NCBI GenBank assembly: GCA_029204225.1
Contig: CM055095.1
Coordinates: 14,788,049 to 14,852,048 of the forward strand
DNA: 64,000 nt
Direction of reading: 5' to 3'
DNA from: Diphasiastrum complanatum
Lineage: Eukaryota > Streptophyta > Lycopodiopsida > Lycopodiales > Lycopodiaceae
The notes beneath the pieces were generated by a model. The model saw only the letters and a list, made by a program, of their open reading frames with translations, was not told where the DNA came from and made no database searches. The number at the start of each line of letters is the position of its first letter. Positions within the stretch are counted from its first letter, which is position 1. A program made the position numbers and the translations under genes. Positions 47,704-59,939 of this stretch are shown in pieces.

Positions 47704-47945
47704 ATAGCTATGATACCATCTTAAAAATTGACATTTTAGGACCTTGCAAAGATCTACCATGACCTACATGCATGAAAGATTGCACACTATTAATTCTATC
47801 TTGATCAACTCATATTTTCATGAGCTACCAAACAAGATTTGGATCTAGGCAAGAGCTCTTGTACATAAAAAATAATAATCATCCAATACAGCAAGTTTCA
47901 TGCAAAACTAAGTAATTTTCATTATAAAGGAGTGAATTCAATATC
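47704..47945 (-). repeat. Primer-binding site and truncated right (5') LTR of the Copia relic
   Basis: Plus-strand TAGCTATGATACCA (47704-47717) is a near-complement of TGGTATCAGAGC with one change. The LTR begins about 47720 (TTAAAAATTGACATTTTAGG) and aligns with 40717 onward until about 47945, after which similarity is lost. Confidence 0.7.
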
Positions 47946-48296
47946 TAGCTTTCGAGTAGAGATAGAAAATCCTTGAAGCCTTGTTTTACAAGTAGAGGTG
48001 AGGAAGTACTCCAAATCTAAGGTAGAGCCTCCAAATGTCCTCCAAGCAACCTGCAAGCTCCAAGATGCTCCCCAACTCCAAGCTAGGATGACTCCACACC
48101 TGCAAGTAAGGATCTGCAAGCCTCCAAGGATATCTCATTCTCATTATCAAAATGCCATTGTTGTCTGAGAACAAAATCTACATTAGCTAATGCAACAGCA
48201 TGGAATTCTATGTTTTTCAGAATAATCCTGCATGTGCAATTCTACATCAGGAACAACAAAATCCATCAAACCGGAATTATTTCCCGATGCCATTGT

Positions 48297-48545
48297 TGTT
48301 GGATTTATCTCCTTTACTCTCCTAAATCCTATGTTAATCTGCCTCCATTCATGCTGTTGTATTTTACTTGTGTTGTCGGATGGTTTGCATGTTTACATGT
48401 AAAATAAGACAGGCAAAAAATGCAACTGTCTGCATAAATACAAGTTAATTTCCACAGGCGAAAAAGACAACACTGTGTTTTTACACGTGATTTGTGACAG
48501 GCGAAAAAGATGACACTGCCCTACAAATCCCAAAGGTGTCCATAA
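48297..48545 (+). repeat. 5' LTR (truncated) of Copia A
   Basis: Starts TGTTGGATTTATCTCC and aligns with LTRs at 59502 and 61511 through CCCTACAAATCCCAAAGGTG near 48538. The following sequence up to the gag ATG does not match the other LTRs, so the LTR is truncated. No clear primer-binding site remains. Confidence 0.85.
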
Positions 48546-48657
48546 ACAAAACTCTACTAGCCGATAGAGTAATCGTCTTCTTGTTCTGTAATTTAGCACC
48601 ATATTTTCATACTTAGGTCACTGATAGTTTTTCCTATCACCTAAACTAATCTTTCAC

Positions 48658-49773
48658 ATGGATTTCCAAGGGAAAGCCAGTCCTATCATGGACAAACTTG
48701 ATGGAGCCAATTACCATCTGTGGAAATTTAAGATGAGAACTGTGCTAATGGCTAAAGAATTGTATGACGTTGTTACAGGTGTAGAGGAGAAACCCGAAGC
48801 TGACGACACGGCAATCGTCAGATGGAAGCTGAAGGATGGCAAAGCATTTGCTCTGATCATCCTCAACATTTTGGATACTCAGATCGGCCATGTATCCGAA
48901 GCCCAGACATCCAAAGAGGTTTGGGACATCTTGAGCACATTATATGAAGTGCGAGATATAGCTTCCAAGCTACATCTCAGGAAGAAATTTTACTCCCTCA
49001 AGATGGCGAATGGTGATTTCATGCAGAATTACATCAACTGATTCAAGAACTTGCTGAAGAAAATGGCCGCTGTTAGATCTGTCATAGACGATCAAGATGC
49101 AATGATGCAACTGCTTACAAGCTTGCCAAGCTCATATGACAGCTGGGTGATGATCATCACGACACATCCAGAGCTGACTCTCTCAAGAGTCATTGCAATG
49201 TTGTTGCAGGAAGACATGCGGAGGAATGAAACCTCCAGTTCCTCAGCTGATTCTCATGCTTTGTACACTAACAAGAGCACGACTAAACAGAAGAAGAAGA
49301 AAGGCCCGAAGCAATCAAAGCAAGACCAAAAACTAGCACATCACAAAGAACAGTCGAATCCACAGACAAAAAGGAAGTTGTTCCACAGATACTGCAAGAG
49401 AAACAACCACGAGATTCAAGACTGTCGGATACTACAAGCTAAGAACAACAGCAAGGGACAGTCGAATCAAGTGGCCAATGCAGCTACAAAAGCTCCACAA
49501 CCCATTCAAGAAGCGGATCATGATGTCTTCATGACCAGCCATCAAGGAGCATCCAACGACAGTTCTTGGTTCCTAGATTCCAGTGCCACTCAGCATATGA
49601 CCAGTCTCATCGACTGTTTTGAGTCCTATACACCCTACAGTACCAGCAAATATGTTCACCTTGGCGATAATAGCACCCAAGCTATTAAAAATGAAGAATT
49701 GAACTTTGCAAATGATCAATCTAAGCTAATTTCTAAAGTCCTATATATTTATCTACGAATCTGCTCTCTGTAA
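48658..49773 (+). pseudogene. Copia A gag-protease
   Basis: The ATG at 48658 begins a UBN2-type gag (MDKLDGANYHLWKFKMRTVL, 11-30; ILNILDTQIGHVSEAQTSKE). A single in-frame TGA at 49039-49041 breaks it, after which the same frame continues (LLTSLPSSYDSWVMI, LSRVIAMLLQEDMRR). The zinc knuckle near 49386-49425 keeps C..HEIQDC but its first Cys is replaced. The protease has WFLDSSATQHMTS, where the usual DSG is DSS. The frame ends at 49773 in a degenerate stretch of about 100 bp. Compared with its relatives in this window this is the best-preserved Copia gag. The single stop could be a CGA-to-TGA transition. Confidence 0.9.
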
Positions 49774-49877
49774 GCTAAATCATAGATCTAGGACATAAAG
49801 AAGAATTCGAATGTGATCAGTGCAAAGTAGTTGATAGGACAGGCAAGATCCTAGCACTCGAAAAGAGGCATGGATAC

Positions 49878-51172
49878 TTGTATAGATTAAGTCATTGTTT
49901 TTCTGTCTCTAGTCAGGCGCTCAGTACTTTTATTCAAGCAAATAAAAGTTTACTTTGGCATTATAGACTTGGTCACTTGAATCATGTTGTTGTACAACAA
50001 ATGTCTAAGCATTCTATTGTTCTTGATCTAGACTATCCTAGTAATAAAGTCGAGATACTTGTCTGTCAAGACTGTTTAGTTGGTAAACAGATTAGGAAAC
50101 CATTTAGATCAAGCCATAAGCATACTGCTAGAGGATTGTTAGACATTGTGCATTCAGACATTTGTGGCCTGATGAAGAATCCTTCTCTAAAGGATGCCAA
50201 GTATTTTATAACTTTTATTGATGAATTTTCCAGAAGGACTATGGTGTACTTTATCAAGAAGAAATCGGAAGCTTTCAATTGCTTCAGAATCTTCAAGGAG
50301 CATGCAAAAAAAGAGACTGGAAGGACGATCAATGCCCTGAGGTCTGACAATGGTGGAGAGTACATCTCTACTAAATCTAAGGAGTACTACTAGAGCCAAG
50401 GCATTGAGCAGCAATTCATCACTCCTTATAGTCCTCAGTCTAATGGCTTTGTCGAGAGGAAGAACCGTACTCTAGTTGAATCAGCTAAATGTATGTCGGC
50501 GCATGCATCGCTGCCCAAGAGCTTCTGGGCCGAAGCTGTCTCCACTGCAGCTTACATCCAGAACAGATGTTCGACCAAGGGCTTCTTAGGCAAGACACCC
50601 CATGAGGTGTGGACAGGCTCTAAGCCTTCTGTGAAGAACCTACGAGTGTTCGGATGCGTTGCCTATGCGCAGATCCCAAAAGACACGAGGAAAAAATTTG
50701 ACTTCCAAGGTCTCAAGACCATCCTGATTGGATATACTTCATCTAATAACACATACAAGCTGTATGATCCCGATACCCAGCAAATCTTGTACAGTCGGGA
50801 TATAGTATTTATTGAAGATCAGTTCGTCGACATCAAAGGCAAAGATATTGTTCCAGAAGAACCTTCATCACCTGCCATTGACACGACTATTCGAGCTTCA
50901 GGCTCAAGCGTGTCCATTTTCGATCCACTATTTGACAGTGAATCAAACGAAGACGTTGCTGCTACCCATCAACAAGTCCCAGGAGTGATTCATCAGTCGA
51001 TTCCTCCCAGAAGATCAAGTCGAGTGCGCACACAGCCCACAAGGTATAATCCTGAGTCTACATGTCTCTTGATACAAGAACCAACAACAGTCAAAGAGGC
51101 ACTTAGCCAACCAGACTTTGATCTCTGGAGAGAAGCCATGGATAGAGAGTATTCCTCTCTGATAAAGAACTA
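49878..51172 (+). pseudogene. Copia A integrase
   Basis: A new frame relative to gag opens at 49878 with LLWHYRLGHLNHVVVQQMSK (GAG-pre-integrase, HHCC zinc site completed by CQDCLVGK). The DDE core follows: HSDICGLMKN (first Asp), RSDNGGEY (second Asp) and SPQSNGFVERKNRTLVESAK (Glu). One in-frame TAG at 50391-50393 lies between the second Asp and the Glu. From 50493 the frame runs on through WAEAVSTAAYIQNRC, VFGCVAYAQIPKDTRKKF and the linker to RT (PTTVKEALSQPDFDLWREAM), stopping at 51171. All three catalytic acids are present, but the stop and the shift from gag would prevent a full polyprotein. Confidence 0.92.
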
Positions 51173-51922
51173 GACATGGTCATTAGTCGAAGCTCCTATT
51201 GGTTGCAATATCATTTATTGCAAATGGATCTTCAAGATCAAGTACAATGCCAATGGAGCGATTGATCGAAGGAAGGCAAGACTAATAGCACGAGGATTCA
51301 CTCAGATCTCCAACGTAGACTCCAGTGAGATTTTCAGTCCTGTAGTCAAGCATTCATTGATCCAAGCCCTCCTATCATATGTTGTAGCCGCCGACCTCGA
51401 GGTGCATCAATTTGATTTGCAAACAGCTTATTTGAATGGAGTTATACAAGAAGACATTTACATGATCCAACCCGAAGGATATGTTTTTGGAAGGTATGAA
51501 GAATCATGTCTATAAACTCCATAAGGCACTTTACGGCTTGAAACAGTCTGCCAGAGCTTGGTTTCAGAGGATCAACACATTTCCAACCCAGCACTACTGA
51601 TTGCAACGTCTATTCCAAGTCAATGCAACAATCCTTCATTATCATCACGTTATACGTGGATGATACGTTGCTTTTCAGCAACAATACCAATTTGGTCAAG
51701 GATTCTAAACAGATGTTGTTTTCTGAGTTCGACATGACTGACCTGGGTGAAGCTCACTTCTATTTGGACATTCAGATCCACAAAGACAGAGCGTGACGAC
51801 TGATCTATACTACTCAACAAAGGTATCTTCACAATATTCTTGACAGATACAATCAAATGAATTGTAAGTTAGCTCACTCACCGATGGATCCAGGCCTGCG
51901 TTTGTCAAAGGACCAATGTCCC
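51173..51922 (+). pseudogene. Copia A reverse transcriptase (5' part)
   Basis: RT motifs are visible in several frames: CKWIFKIKYNANGAIDRRKA, FSPVVKHSLIQALLSYVVAA, HQFDLQTAYLNGVIQEDIYM and the YxDD region near 51655. Relative to Copia B (60251-60664), a 16-bp deletion near 51580 and a small insertion near 51490 shift the frame. The coding is cut at 51922 by the Gypsy insertion, whose target duplication GTCCC occupies 51918-51922. It resumes at 58764. Confidence 0.9.
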
Positions 51923-52102
51923 TATAAAGTCCTCACAACAGGATTCTACTCTAAGCATACCATACAAAGCAACAACACAAGGGAACCGGTGGAGGTTTAA
52001 CTTACCCAACCAAACCTAGATCGTACGAATCTAGCCCCCAAGCTATGGATCTATTGGTCCCTAGCATGGACACACTACCCGAGACCAATCATGGGCATGA
52101 CA
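51923..52102 (-). repeat. Left (3') LTR of the nested Gypsy, internally deleted
   Basis: 180 bp, from TATAAAGTCCTCACAACAGG to CATGGGCATGACA, matching both ends of the 502-bp right LTR. About 320 bp of the middle are missing, the join lying near CTATGGATCTATTGGTCC. A polypurine tract (complement of TTCTTCTCCCCTTATTC) lies just right of 52102. Confidence 0.9.
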
Positions 52103-52322
52103 TTCTTCTCCCCTTATTCAAGTTATGTCCTCAGAACTTAAAACTGAGAAAGTTCCTCCTTAAGCTTCTTTCCTATTCCCAGGAATCGTCATCGTCTGTA
52201 CATCCCCTCCATCGAACCAGATGCTCGGTAACTATACGATTTCTCAATTGTTTAGTTCTTGTATCCAAGATCTTTTTGGGTTCAAGACGAGATACACCCG
52301 ATGATTCATCCAACAGGTCCAA

Positions 52323-53339
52323 CTAATCTCCAGATCCAAGATGCTCTCCTTCACGTAGACTCTTTTTGAGATGACTAACGTGAAATACCGGATGCATTTG
52401 CGATCCTTCCGGGATTTCCAATTGGTAAGCTAAGGATCCGATCTTTTTCAAGATCTTAAACGGTCCTCTATATCTAGGGGACAACTTATAATGCTTGCCG
52501 GTACGCATTACACTTGAATCCTTTGGAATTCTCAAATATACCCAATCTCCCACTTGGAAGTCTCTCGGTAATCTTTTCAGATTTGCATAATGTCTGTCCC
52601 TATCCTGGGCACTCTGGACATTTTCACGTGCAATCCGTAGCATTTCCTGCATATCATGTAGGAAATCCACTACTTTCTGAAACTTGATCGTCCGAGTCTC
52701 AACCGCGATGGGTGACCTAGGCTCAAAATTGTACATAAGCATAAACGGGCTATAACCGGTAGTCGAATGCTTACTACTATTATAGGCAAACTCGATTAAT
52801 GGAAGGTACCTTTCCCAATCAGATTGTCGTCTGGAAACATATGCCCGAAGCATTTGTTCCATCGTCTGATTTGTTCTTTCCATTTGTCCATCCATCTTAG
52901 GATGATCAGAAGAACCCAAGCTCAGTGTCATCTCTAGTTTAGCGAATACGACCGACCAAAAGTGACCGGTGAACTTTGGATTGCGATCGCTCACAATATC
53001 ACTTGGTAATCAATAAAGCCTAAATAGACGCTCTACAAATATCTGAGCTAAATCAGAAGCCTTCGCAGTGGTTTTTACCGGAATAAACATAGCCGATTTG
53101 GTAAGACGATCGACCACAACCCAAATTGCATCATGCTGTTTATTTGTCCGCGGTAACCCAACCATGAAATCCATGGAAATACTATCCCATCTCTTATCAG
53201 GGATATTCAGTGGATGCAACAAACCGCCAACCTTATGGCATTCAGCTTTATTCAATTGGCATTGGTCACACTTGACCACATAAGATTCTACAAAGGGCTT
53301 GAGCTTTGGCCAATAAAAATCCCTTCGTACCAAATCCAA
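52323..53339 (-). pseudogene. Gypsy integrase
   Basis: Right to left: 53010-53339 has CDQCQLNKAE (second half of the HHCC site) and LLHPLNIPDKRWDSISMDF (first catalytic Asp), VDRLTKSAMFIPVKTTAKAS. A stop (TGA near 53008) follows. 52323-52994 then has SDRNPKFTGHFW (second Asp) and DGQMERTNQTMEQMLRAY (catalytic Glu), followed by a GDWVYLRIP segment and MHPVFHVSHLKKSLREGE. No chromodomain follows before the stop at 52323. All three catalytic acids remain. One internal stop prevents continuous reading. Confidence 0.93.
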
Positions 53340-53555
53340 TGTACGATGTATGCCGAGATGTCCTGCGCATGGTGAGTCATGACATTCATAAAGAAATTTA
53401 TTCTAAACAACATCCATATCAGGCACACAAACCTTCCCTTTTCTGAACAAAAGTCCACTACGGATAGAGAAGTCATCAGTACCCTTTATATCCTTCCCTC
53501 CAGACTGATCACCATGATCATCAGTCCTGCTTGATAAAACTGGTAGAACCCTATT

Positions 53556-55170
53556 TCAGATTGGTCCAAAATGTGGGTCTTTCTCATAAAGACCTCTCAG
53601 GGAGAGAAAAAAGTCTGTACTGATCTCAGTGAAGGAAAGTTCGTTCACTTCACCAATTCGACTAAGTGCTTCAGCCACCTGACCTCTGATATACCGCACT
53701 TCAAAGTCGAATTCTTGCATGAGTTCTGCCCATTTGGCCTTATGACCTCGCAAATCATTCTGATTACAGAAATACTCTAAAGGTTGATGATCCGTATTAA
53801 CCACAAATTTATTACCATACAGGTAATGCCTCCATGATTTCAAAGCATGGATCACAGCAAAAAGCTCTTTTTCCTGAGTGGTGTACCTGACCTATGCATC
53901 GGTTAGTTTCTTACTCTCAAAGGCAACAGGCTGACCCTCCTGTAAGAGAACAACTCTAATAGTCATATCAATCGAGTCAGTGTTGATGATGAACGGCAAA
54001 TCTGGATCCGCTATTCTCAAAACTGGAGCTGAGGCTATTAGAATCTTGAGTTTGCGAAAACTCTCATCTAATTTCTCATTCCATCTGATAGGAGGACTTG
54101 GCCTACCTTTGCAACTTTTCACTCCTTTCAACATATTGTTGAGAGGTGCAGCATCTTCAAGTACTCCTCTGCAAATCTATGGAAAAACATAGTGAAACCT
54201 AAGAATGACTTAAGTTCACACACCGTTATAGGAATTGGCCATTCCACTACCGTCTTCACCTTTTCTTCGTCAATCTTGATCCCAAAGGAAGTAATCTCAT
54301 GACCAAGGTAAAGAAGTTCCTTTTTAAATAATTCGCATTTTGATTCTTTTGCATAAAGCTTCTCTTGTCTTAAGATACGTAAGACAGTACGGAGATGCTT
54401 AGCATGCTCTTTGAGTGTTCTGCTATAGATCAGAATATCGTCCAGAAACACACTACGAACTTTCCCAAATATGGACGAAACAAATCGTTCATCATTTGTT
54501 GGAAAGTAGCCGGAGCATTTGTCAAACTAAAGGGCAATACAAGAAACTCGTAGTGGCCAAACCTGGTCCTAAAACCGGCCTTAGATACGTCTTGTGGATG
54601 TATCCTAATCTGATGGTATCCCGTACGTAGATCAATTTTCATGAAGTATTTAGCTCCATTCAATCGATCTATGAGATCGTCCATCCTGGGCAATGGGTAT
54701 TTATTTTTAACTGTTAGTTTGTTTAGACCCTTGTAATCTACACAGCCAGAAACTCTCATCTTTCTTACTCTTAAGAAGGACAGGTGCTCCCCTTGGAGAT
54801 TTACTTGGTCTTATGTGTCCCATCCTGAGATACTCCTCGATCTGCCTAGCCACTTCCTCCTCTTCCTTCTGACTAAATTGATGATAGTTGTCTGAAGATA
54901 GGATGGCTACCGGGCAAAAGATCTATCTTATGATCCACCGACCAAGCGGGTGGTAGTCCATAAGGTAGCTGCTTCGAAAAAACTTCACTAAACTCTTGAT
55001 TTAAATCTTGCAAAAGCTGTTGTTCCTTATGCAAATTTGCGGTGTTAAAGCATGAAAACACATTCACATCCCCCACATCACAATGCATACGAGATTTCAA
55101 AAGCAAGTGAAAGAGTTCATACTCAGAATCATGAAGTTTCTCAATTAATTCAGCCGAGGAAATCATCGGC
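53556..55170 (-). pseudogene. Gypsy reverse transcriptase and RNase H
   Basis: Right to left: 54873-55166 is the RT N-terminal region (FSEVFSKQLPYGLPPAWSVD). 54430-54759 is RT core ([60 protein letters not shown]). 54128-54451 contains the catalytic FLDDILIYS and LYLGHEITSFGIKID. 53892-54134 starts RNase H (WNEKLDESFRKLKILIASAP, INTDSIDMTIRVVLLQEG). 53556-53855 completes it (YLYGNKFVVNTDHQPLEYF). Small frameshifts lie at about 54440, 54130 and 53880, and another near 54770 precedes the core. Domain order PR-RT-RH-IN identifies Gypsy (Ty3-type). Confidence 0.93.
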
Positions 55171-55369
55171 GATGGAAGTAAATCGGTCTCTCCAGAAATA
55201 GAGACAATCTAATCAAACTTATCTTTAAATACCATAGAATGATTTTTAAAATCTATGTCTAAAAAGTCTGATTTGTCAAAAAACTATTTATAGCCCAAAA
55301 TCACATCAGTCTGGTCCAGATTCATGACATGGAAATCCAACGGCTCAACATAGTCCTGCATCCGAAGCT

Positions 55370-56558
55370 CTAAGTTTGAGACTTTGACATCCCAAATCTC
55401 AGTGTCCGACCCTGAGGCAAGACTAACCACGTATGGTGATCACTGGCCATGGTGGCCACTCGGAGCTTCTGCACAAGTTGAGCATTCAAAAAATTGTGAG
55501 TACTACCTGAATCAAATAGCACATTCACGTCTTTCCCTAAAATATCGCCTCTCACACGAAACAATTCATTAGGCTTGAAAGAGAGTGCACTAAAGTTACA
55601 AGTACAATCACAATTATTCAACAAATTGACTTCCAATTTACCTGCCGGTAAATCCACAGTCATGAAACTTGACGACTTAGTTTTCCATTCGGGGCACTGT
55701 TTAGCACGGTGCCCGGGTTTATTGCAAAGAAAACACAGATTCTATTTAAGCCACCAACCTCGTCAAAAAATTGCTTCTTATGCTTGTTAGATTTTTCTTG
55801 CTTGGGTTTCGGGGCTGTTTGGCCGTGCACGCTTTTCCGTGATGCAACAACTGTACTATCATAGGCTTTCGCCACACGGATAGCATCCTCTAGTGAGTTG
55901 AGGATATTTCGTTTGCATTCATTTTGATAGTCAGCTGACAGTCCGACAATAAATTGCCATTGTGCTAACTTACGATAAAAAAGCGGCACCTTGGCCAAAG
56001 AGTCCAAGAACTCTTGGACATAACCGTCCAGTTCTCGGCTGCCCATTTTGCAGTTGATAAACCGAATATACAGCTTGAAGTCATCTATCATGACAAAAGC
56101 TTTCCGGAATTCCGTCAAGAATCCAGCCCAAGTCACCGGTTTCGTGGAAAGTTCTCTCCACCACGAAGAGGCTTTACCTTCCAGAAACAATAGAACCGAT
56201 GATATTCTATCCTCTGGGACGTTGTGCAAGCTAAAATAGCTCGGTTTATCCAATCTTCAACAACTTCCGGATGTTTAAACTTTTTATCGCCGAAAAATAT
56301 TTCTAGTTGGTAGCTCAAGTTGTTAAAGTTAATTGCTTGCAGTTGATTAAATAGATTTTGCATTTGTTTATCCCATTGTTTATTGCTCTGATGAAGTTCT
56401 AAAACTGCCTTGTCTAAGGTTTGCAACAGTTTTTCGGAGTCTAGCGTGTCATCACTGCCGGGTGAAGTCGGTTGAATCTCCGTATTTCCCCCATCACTTC
56501 TTGGTGATGCCGGGTGAATCTTGGTAGCACCCCTCTCCAAAATTTCATCAGCATCCAT
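55370..56558 (-). pseudogene. Gypsy gag and protease
   Basis: The likely start MDADEILERG is at 56558. Gag runs to about 56250 (LLQTLDKAVLELHQSNKQWD, FFGDKKFKHPEVVEDW), then a one-base shift moves to the frame 55660-56253 (PEDRISSVLLFLEGKASSWW, KLAQWQFIVGLSADYQNECK). The zinc knuckle CFLCNKPGHRAKQC near 55700-55745 is well formed but in another frame. The protease at 55370-55663 has NELFRVRG and LFDSGSTHNFLNAQLVQKL with an intact DSG. Motifs match the relic at 12.7-14.8 kb, so these are the same lineage. Confidence 0.9.
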
Positions 56559-56973
56559 TTGCTTGCCAACTGAAATTTTTTTAAAAAAAAATTGTTCAGT
56601 TAATGCATTTATTACGAGTATAATAGTTGCTAAATTAAGCAATATCTTCGAAAAATCTAATTTTTTAGACCATACCTGCTTTCATTTACCAATTATACCA
56701 ATGAATTTCCAAATGGATCTTGTATGCAATAAAAATCGGAATTAAAACGTCAATGCACCGAAAATCTTTTAACCACTATAATCTCAATTAATAACTGCGA
56801 AATTTAACCATCAACTCTTAAAAACTGAAAAACCATGACAAATAAGAAATCCACGAGTTATCAAAAACTCAAAAATGTTATTAAACAAGCCCCCCACCCC
56901 CCTCCTCACCCACTCCACTTGCATGGCCCAACTTAAGTTTTACATCAAGAACTTAAGTTGGAGTGCCACCTAA

Positions 56974-56989
56974 CCCCCCCCCCCCCCCC
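56974..56989. repeat. Poly-C tract
   Basis: A run of 16 C residues in the Gypsy leader, 100 bp from the GA microsatellite. Confidence 0.95.
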
Positions 56990-57081
56990 TTTTCCATCTC
57001 CTCTCCTCGGGAAACCTCCTGGCCTTTCATCGCGCCAATCTCGGGCCCTCTGTAGACGCGATACCAGAGAGAATTGACCCC

Positions 57082-58245
<1,164 letters not shown>

Positions 58246-58260
58246 CTGGCTCTGATACCA
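58246..58260 (-). other. Primer-binding site of the nested Gypsy
   Basis: Plus-strand CTGGCTCTGATACCA is the complement of TGGTATCAGAGCCAG, matching initiator Met-tRNA. The right LTR begins one base later. Confidence 0.93.
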
Positions 58261-58261
58261 A

Positions 58262-58763
58262 TATAAAGTCCTCACAACAGGATTCTAGTCTAAGCATACC
58301 ATACAAAGCAACAATACAAGGGAACCGGTGGAGGTTAAACCAACCCAACCAAACCAAGATCGTACGGATCTGGCCCCCAAGCTATGGATCAATCAGAGTC
58401 ATGGAAAGAGGAGTCACACCAGCAGCATGTAGCTACTCATCACAAATCAAGCATACACTAGTGAGAGCCCAGCAAGTATACTTATACCCTCCAAGGCCCA
58501 TGCACCACTAGTAGTGCACTGTGACACCTCACTGGACACCTCTGCAGCCTATCTGGGCCACGTCATCCAGTTCTCTAATGACTCACTGATAGACCCATAC
58601 CAACTCCACCACCATGTGTTTAGGCCTACAACCATTAATTATGACCATATACACATAAGGGCCCCAATTCCCTTATAGTCACAATTAACTTACGGGCTGT
58701 TGGTCTACCTGTCCCTAGCGTGAACACGTTGTCCACTACCTGAGACCAGTCATGGGCATGACA
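58262..58763 (-). repeat. Right (5') LTR of the nested Gypsy
   Basis: 502 bp, from TATAAAGTCCTCACAACAGG to CATGGGCATGACA. It is followed by GTCCC (58764-58768), the second copy of the target-site duplication at 51918-51922. Confidence 0.92.
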
Positions 58764-59493
58764 GTCCCCAGACCAAACAGGAAGAGGCGCAGATGAGAGA
58801 GTATCTTTATCGATCGATACTTGGATCTCTCATGAACGCAATGGTCTATACAAGACCTGACATCTCTTTTGCAGTAAGCTCACTCAGCCAATATATGGCT
58901 AATCCTGGCATTACCCATTGGAAGGCTCTCATAAGAGTCATGAGGTATATTCAAGCTACCATGGACCAATGCATCTGCTATGGAGAAGTTAGCAACGACA
59001 ATTTTCATCAGCTTAGTGGATATTCGGATGCAAGCTGAGGAGGAGAAGTAGACAATCGTAGGTCCACATCTAAATTTACATTCTTCTTCAATGACAGTCT
59101 TATCTCATGGAATAGTCGTAAGCAAACCTCCATCGCTCTTTCTTCTACAGAGACAGAATACGTTGCTGCTTCTCAATCTATTAAAGAAACGTTTTGGTTG
59201 ATAAATTTACTGTCAGACATTAGTTTGTATCAGTACATCCCAACAATTATATTTTGTGATAATCAAAGTGCTATTGCCTTATCGGCCAACCCTAGATTTC
59301 ACTCTAGGAGTAAGCACATTGAAATCTCATATCACATCAGGGGCAAGGTTCTCAACAAGGAGATAAGCTTAACGTATTGTAGAATGCAGGACATAGTTGC
59401 AGATATATTCACAAAGACATTAAGTGTTAATGCACACAACAAGTTTTGTGCATTGCTTAGTCTGAAGATCAAGGCATTTACGGATCCAGATTA
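58764..59493 (+). pseudogene. Copia A RNase H (3' part after the Gypsy insertion)
   Basis: Resumes the Copia A frame with the repeated GTCCC. It contains YTRPDISFAVSSLSQYMANP, GYSDAS then a TGA at the Trp position, SLISWNSRKQTSIALSSTET, FCDNQSAIALSANPRFHSRS and DIVADIFTKTLSVNAHNKF, ending in TAA just before the polypurine tract AAAGGGGGGTA (59494-59501). The catalytic Asp and Glu motifs of RNase H are present apart from the adjacent stop. Reading the segment together with 51922 restores the same order as in the uninterrupted Copia B. Confidence 0.92.
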
Positions 59494-59501
59494 AAGGGGG
59501 G

Positions 59502-59938
59502 TATTGGATTTATCTCCTTTACTCTCTTAAATCCTATGTTAATCTACCTCCATTCATCCGGCTGTATTTTACTTTTGTTGTCGCACAGTCTGCATGTTTA
59601 CATGTAAATAAAGGCAGGCAAAAAACGCAACTGTTTGCATAAATACAAGTAAATTTCCACAAGCGAAAAAGATGACATTGTGTTTTTACACGTGATTTGT
59701 GACAAGCGAAAAAGACAACAGTGCCCTACAAATCCCAAAGGTGTCTTACAAATGCCAAAGATGCACTTATAGAAAAGCGAAGGTACCCTGTAAATCAGTG
59801 TCGCATTTTTCTCAACGTTAATTTTAGCGAAAGCTGACGTCACAGCCTCCTCATGCTCATCCCATGCAATGTACAATCAAATTTGACAACAACAGCAGCC
59901 ACCCACGATCTCCCACAGACAGTACATCTTCTTTTGTA
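59502..59938 (+). repeat. Shared LTR between Copia A and Copia B (3' end missing)
   Basis: Starts TATTGGATTTATCTCC (TG changed to TA) after the polypurine tract. It aligns with the LTR at 61511 as far as CTTTTGTACCTT near 59943, where pol sequence begins abruptly. It serves as 3' LTR of A and 5' LTR of B. Confidence 0.88.
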
Positions 59939-59939
59939 C

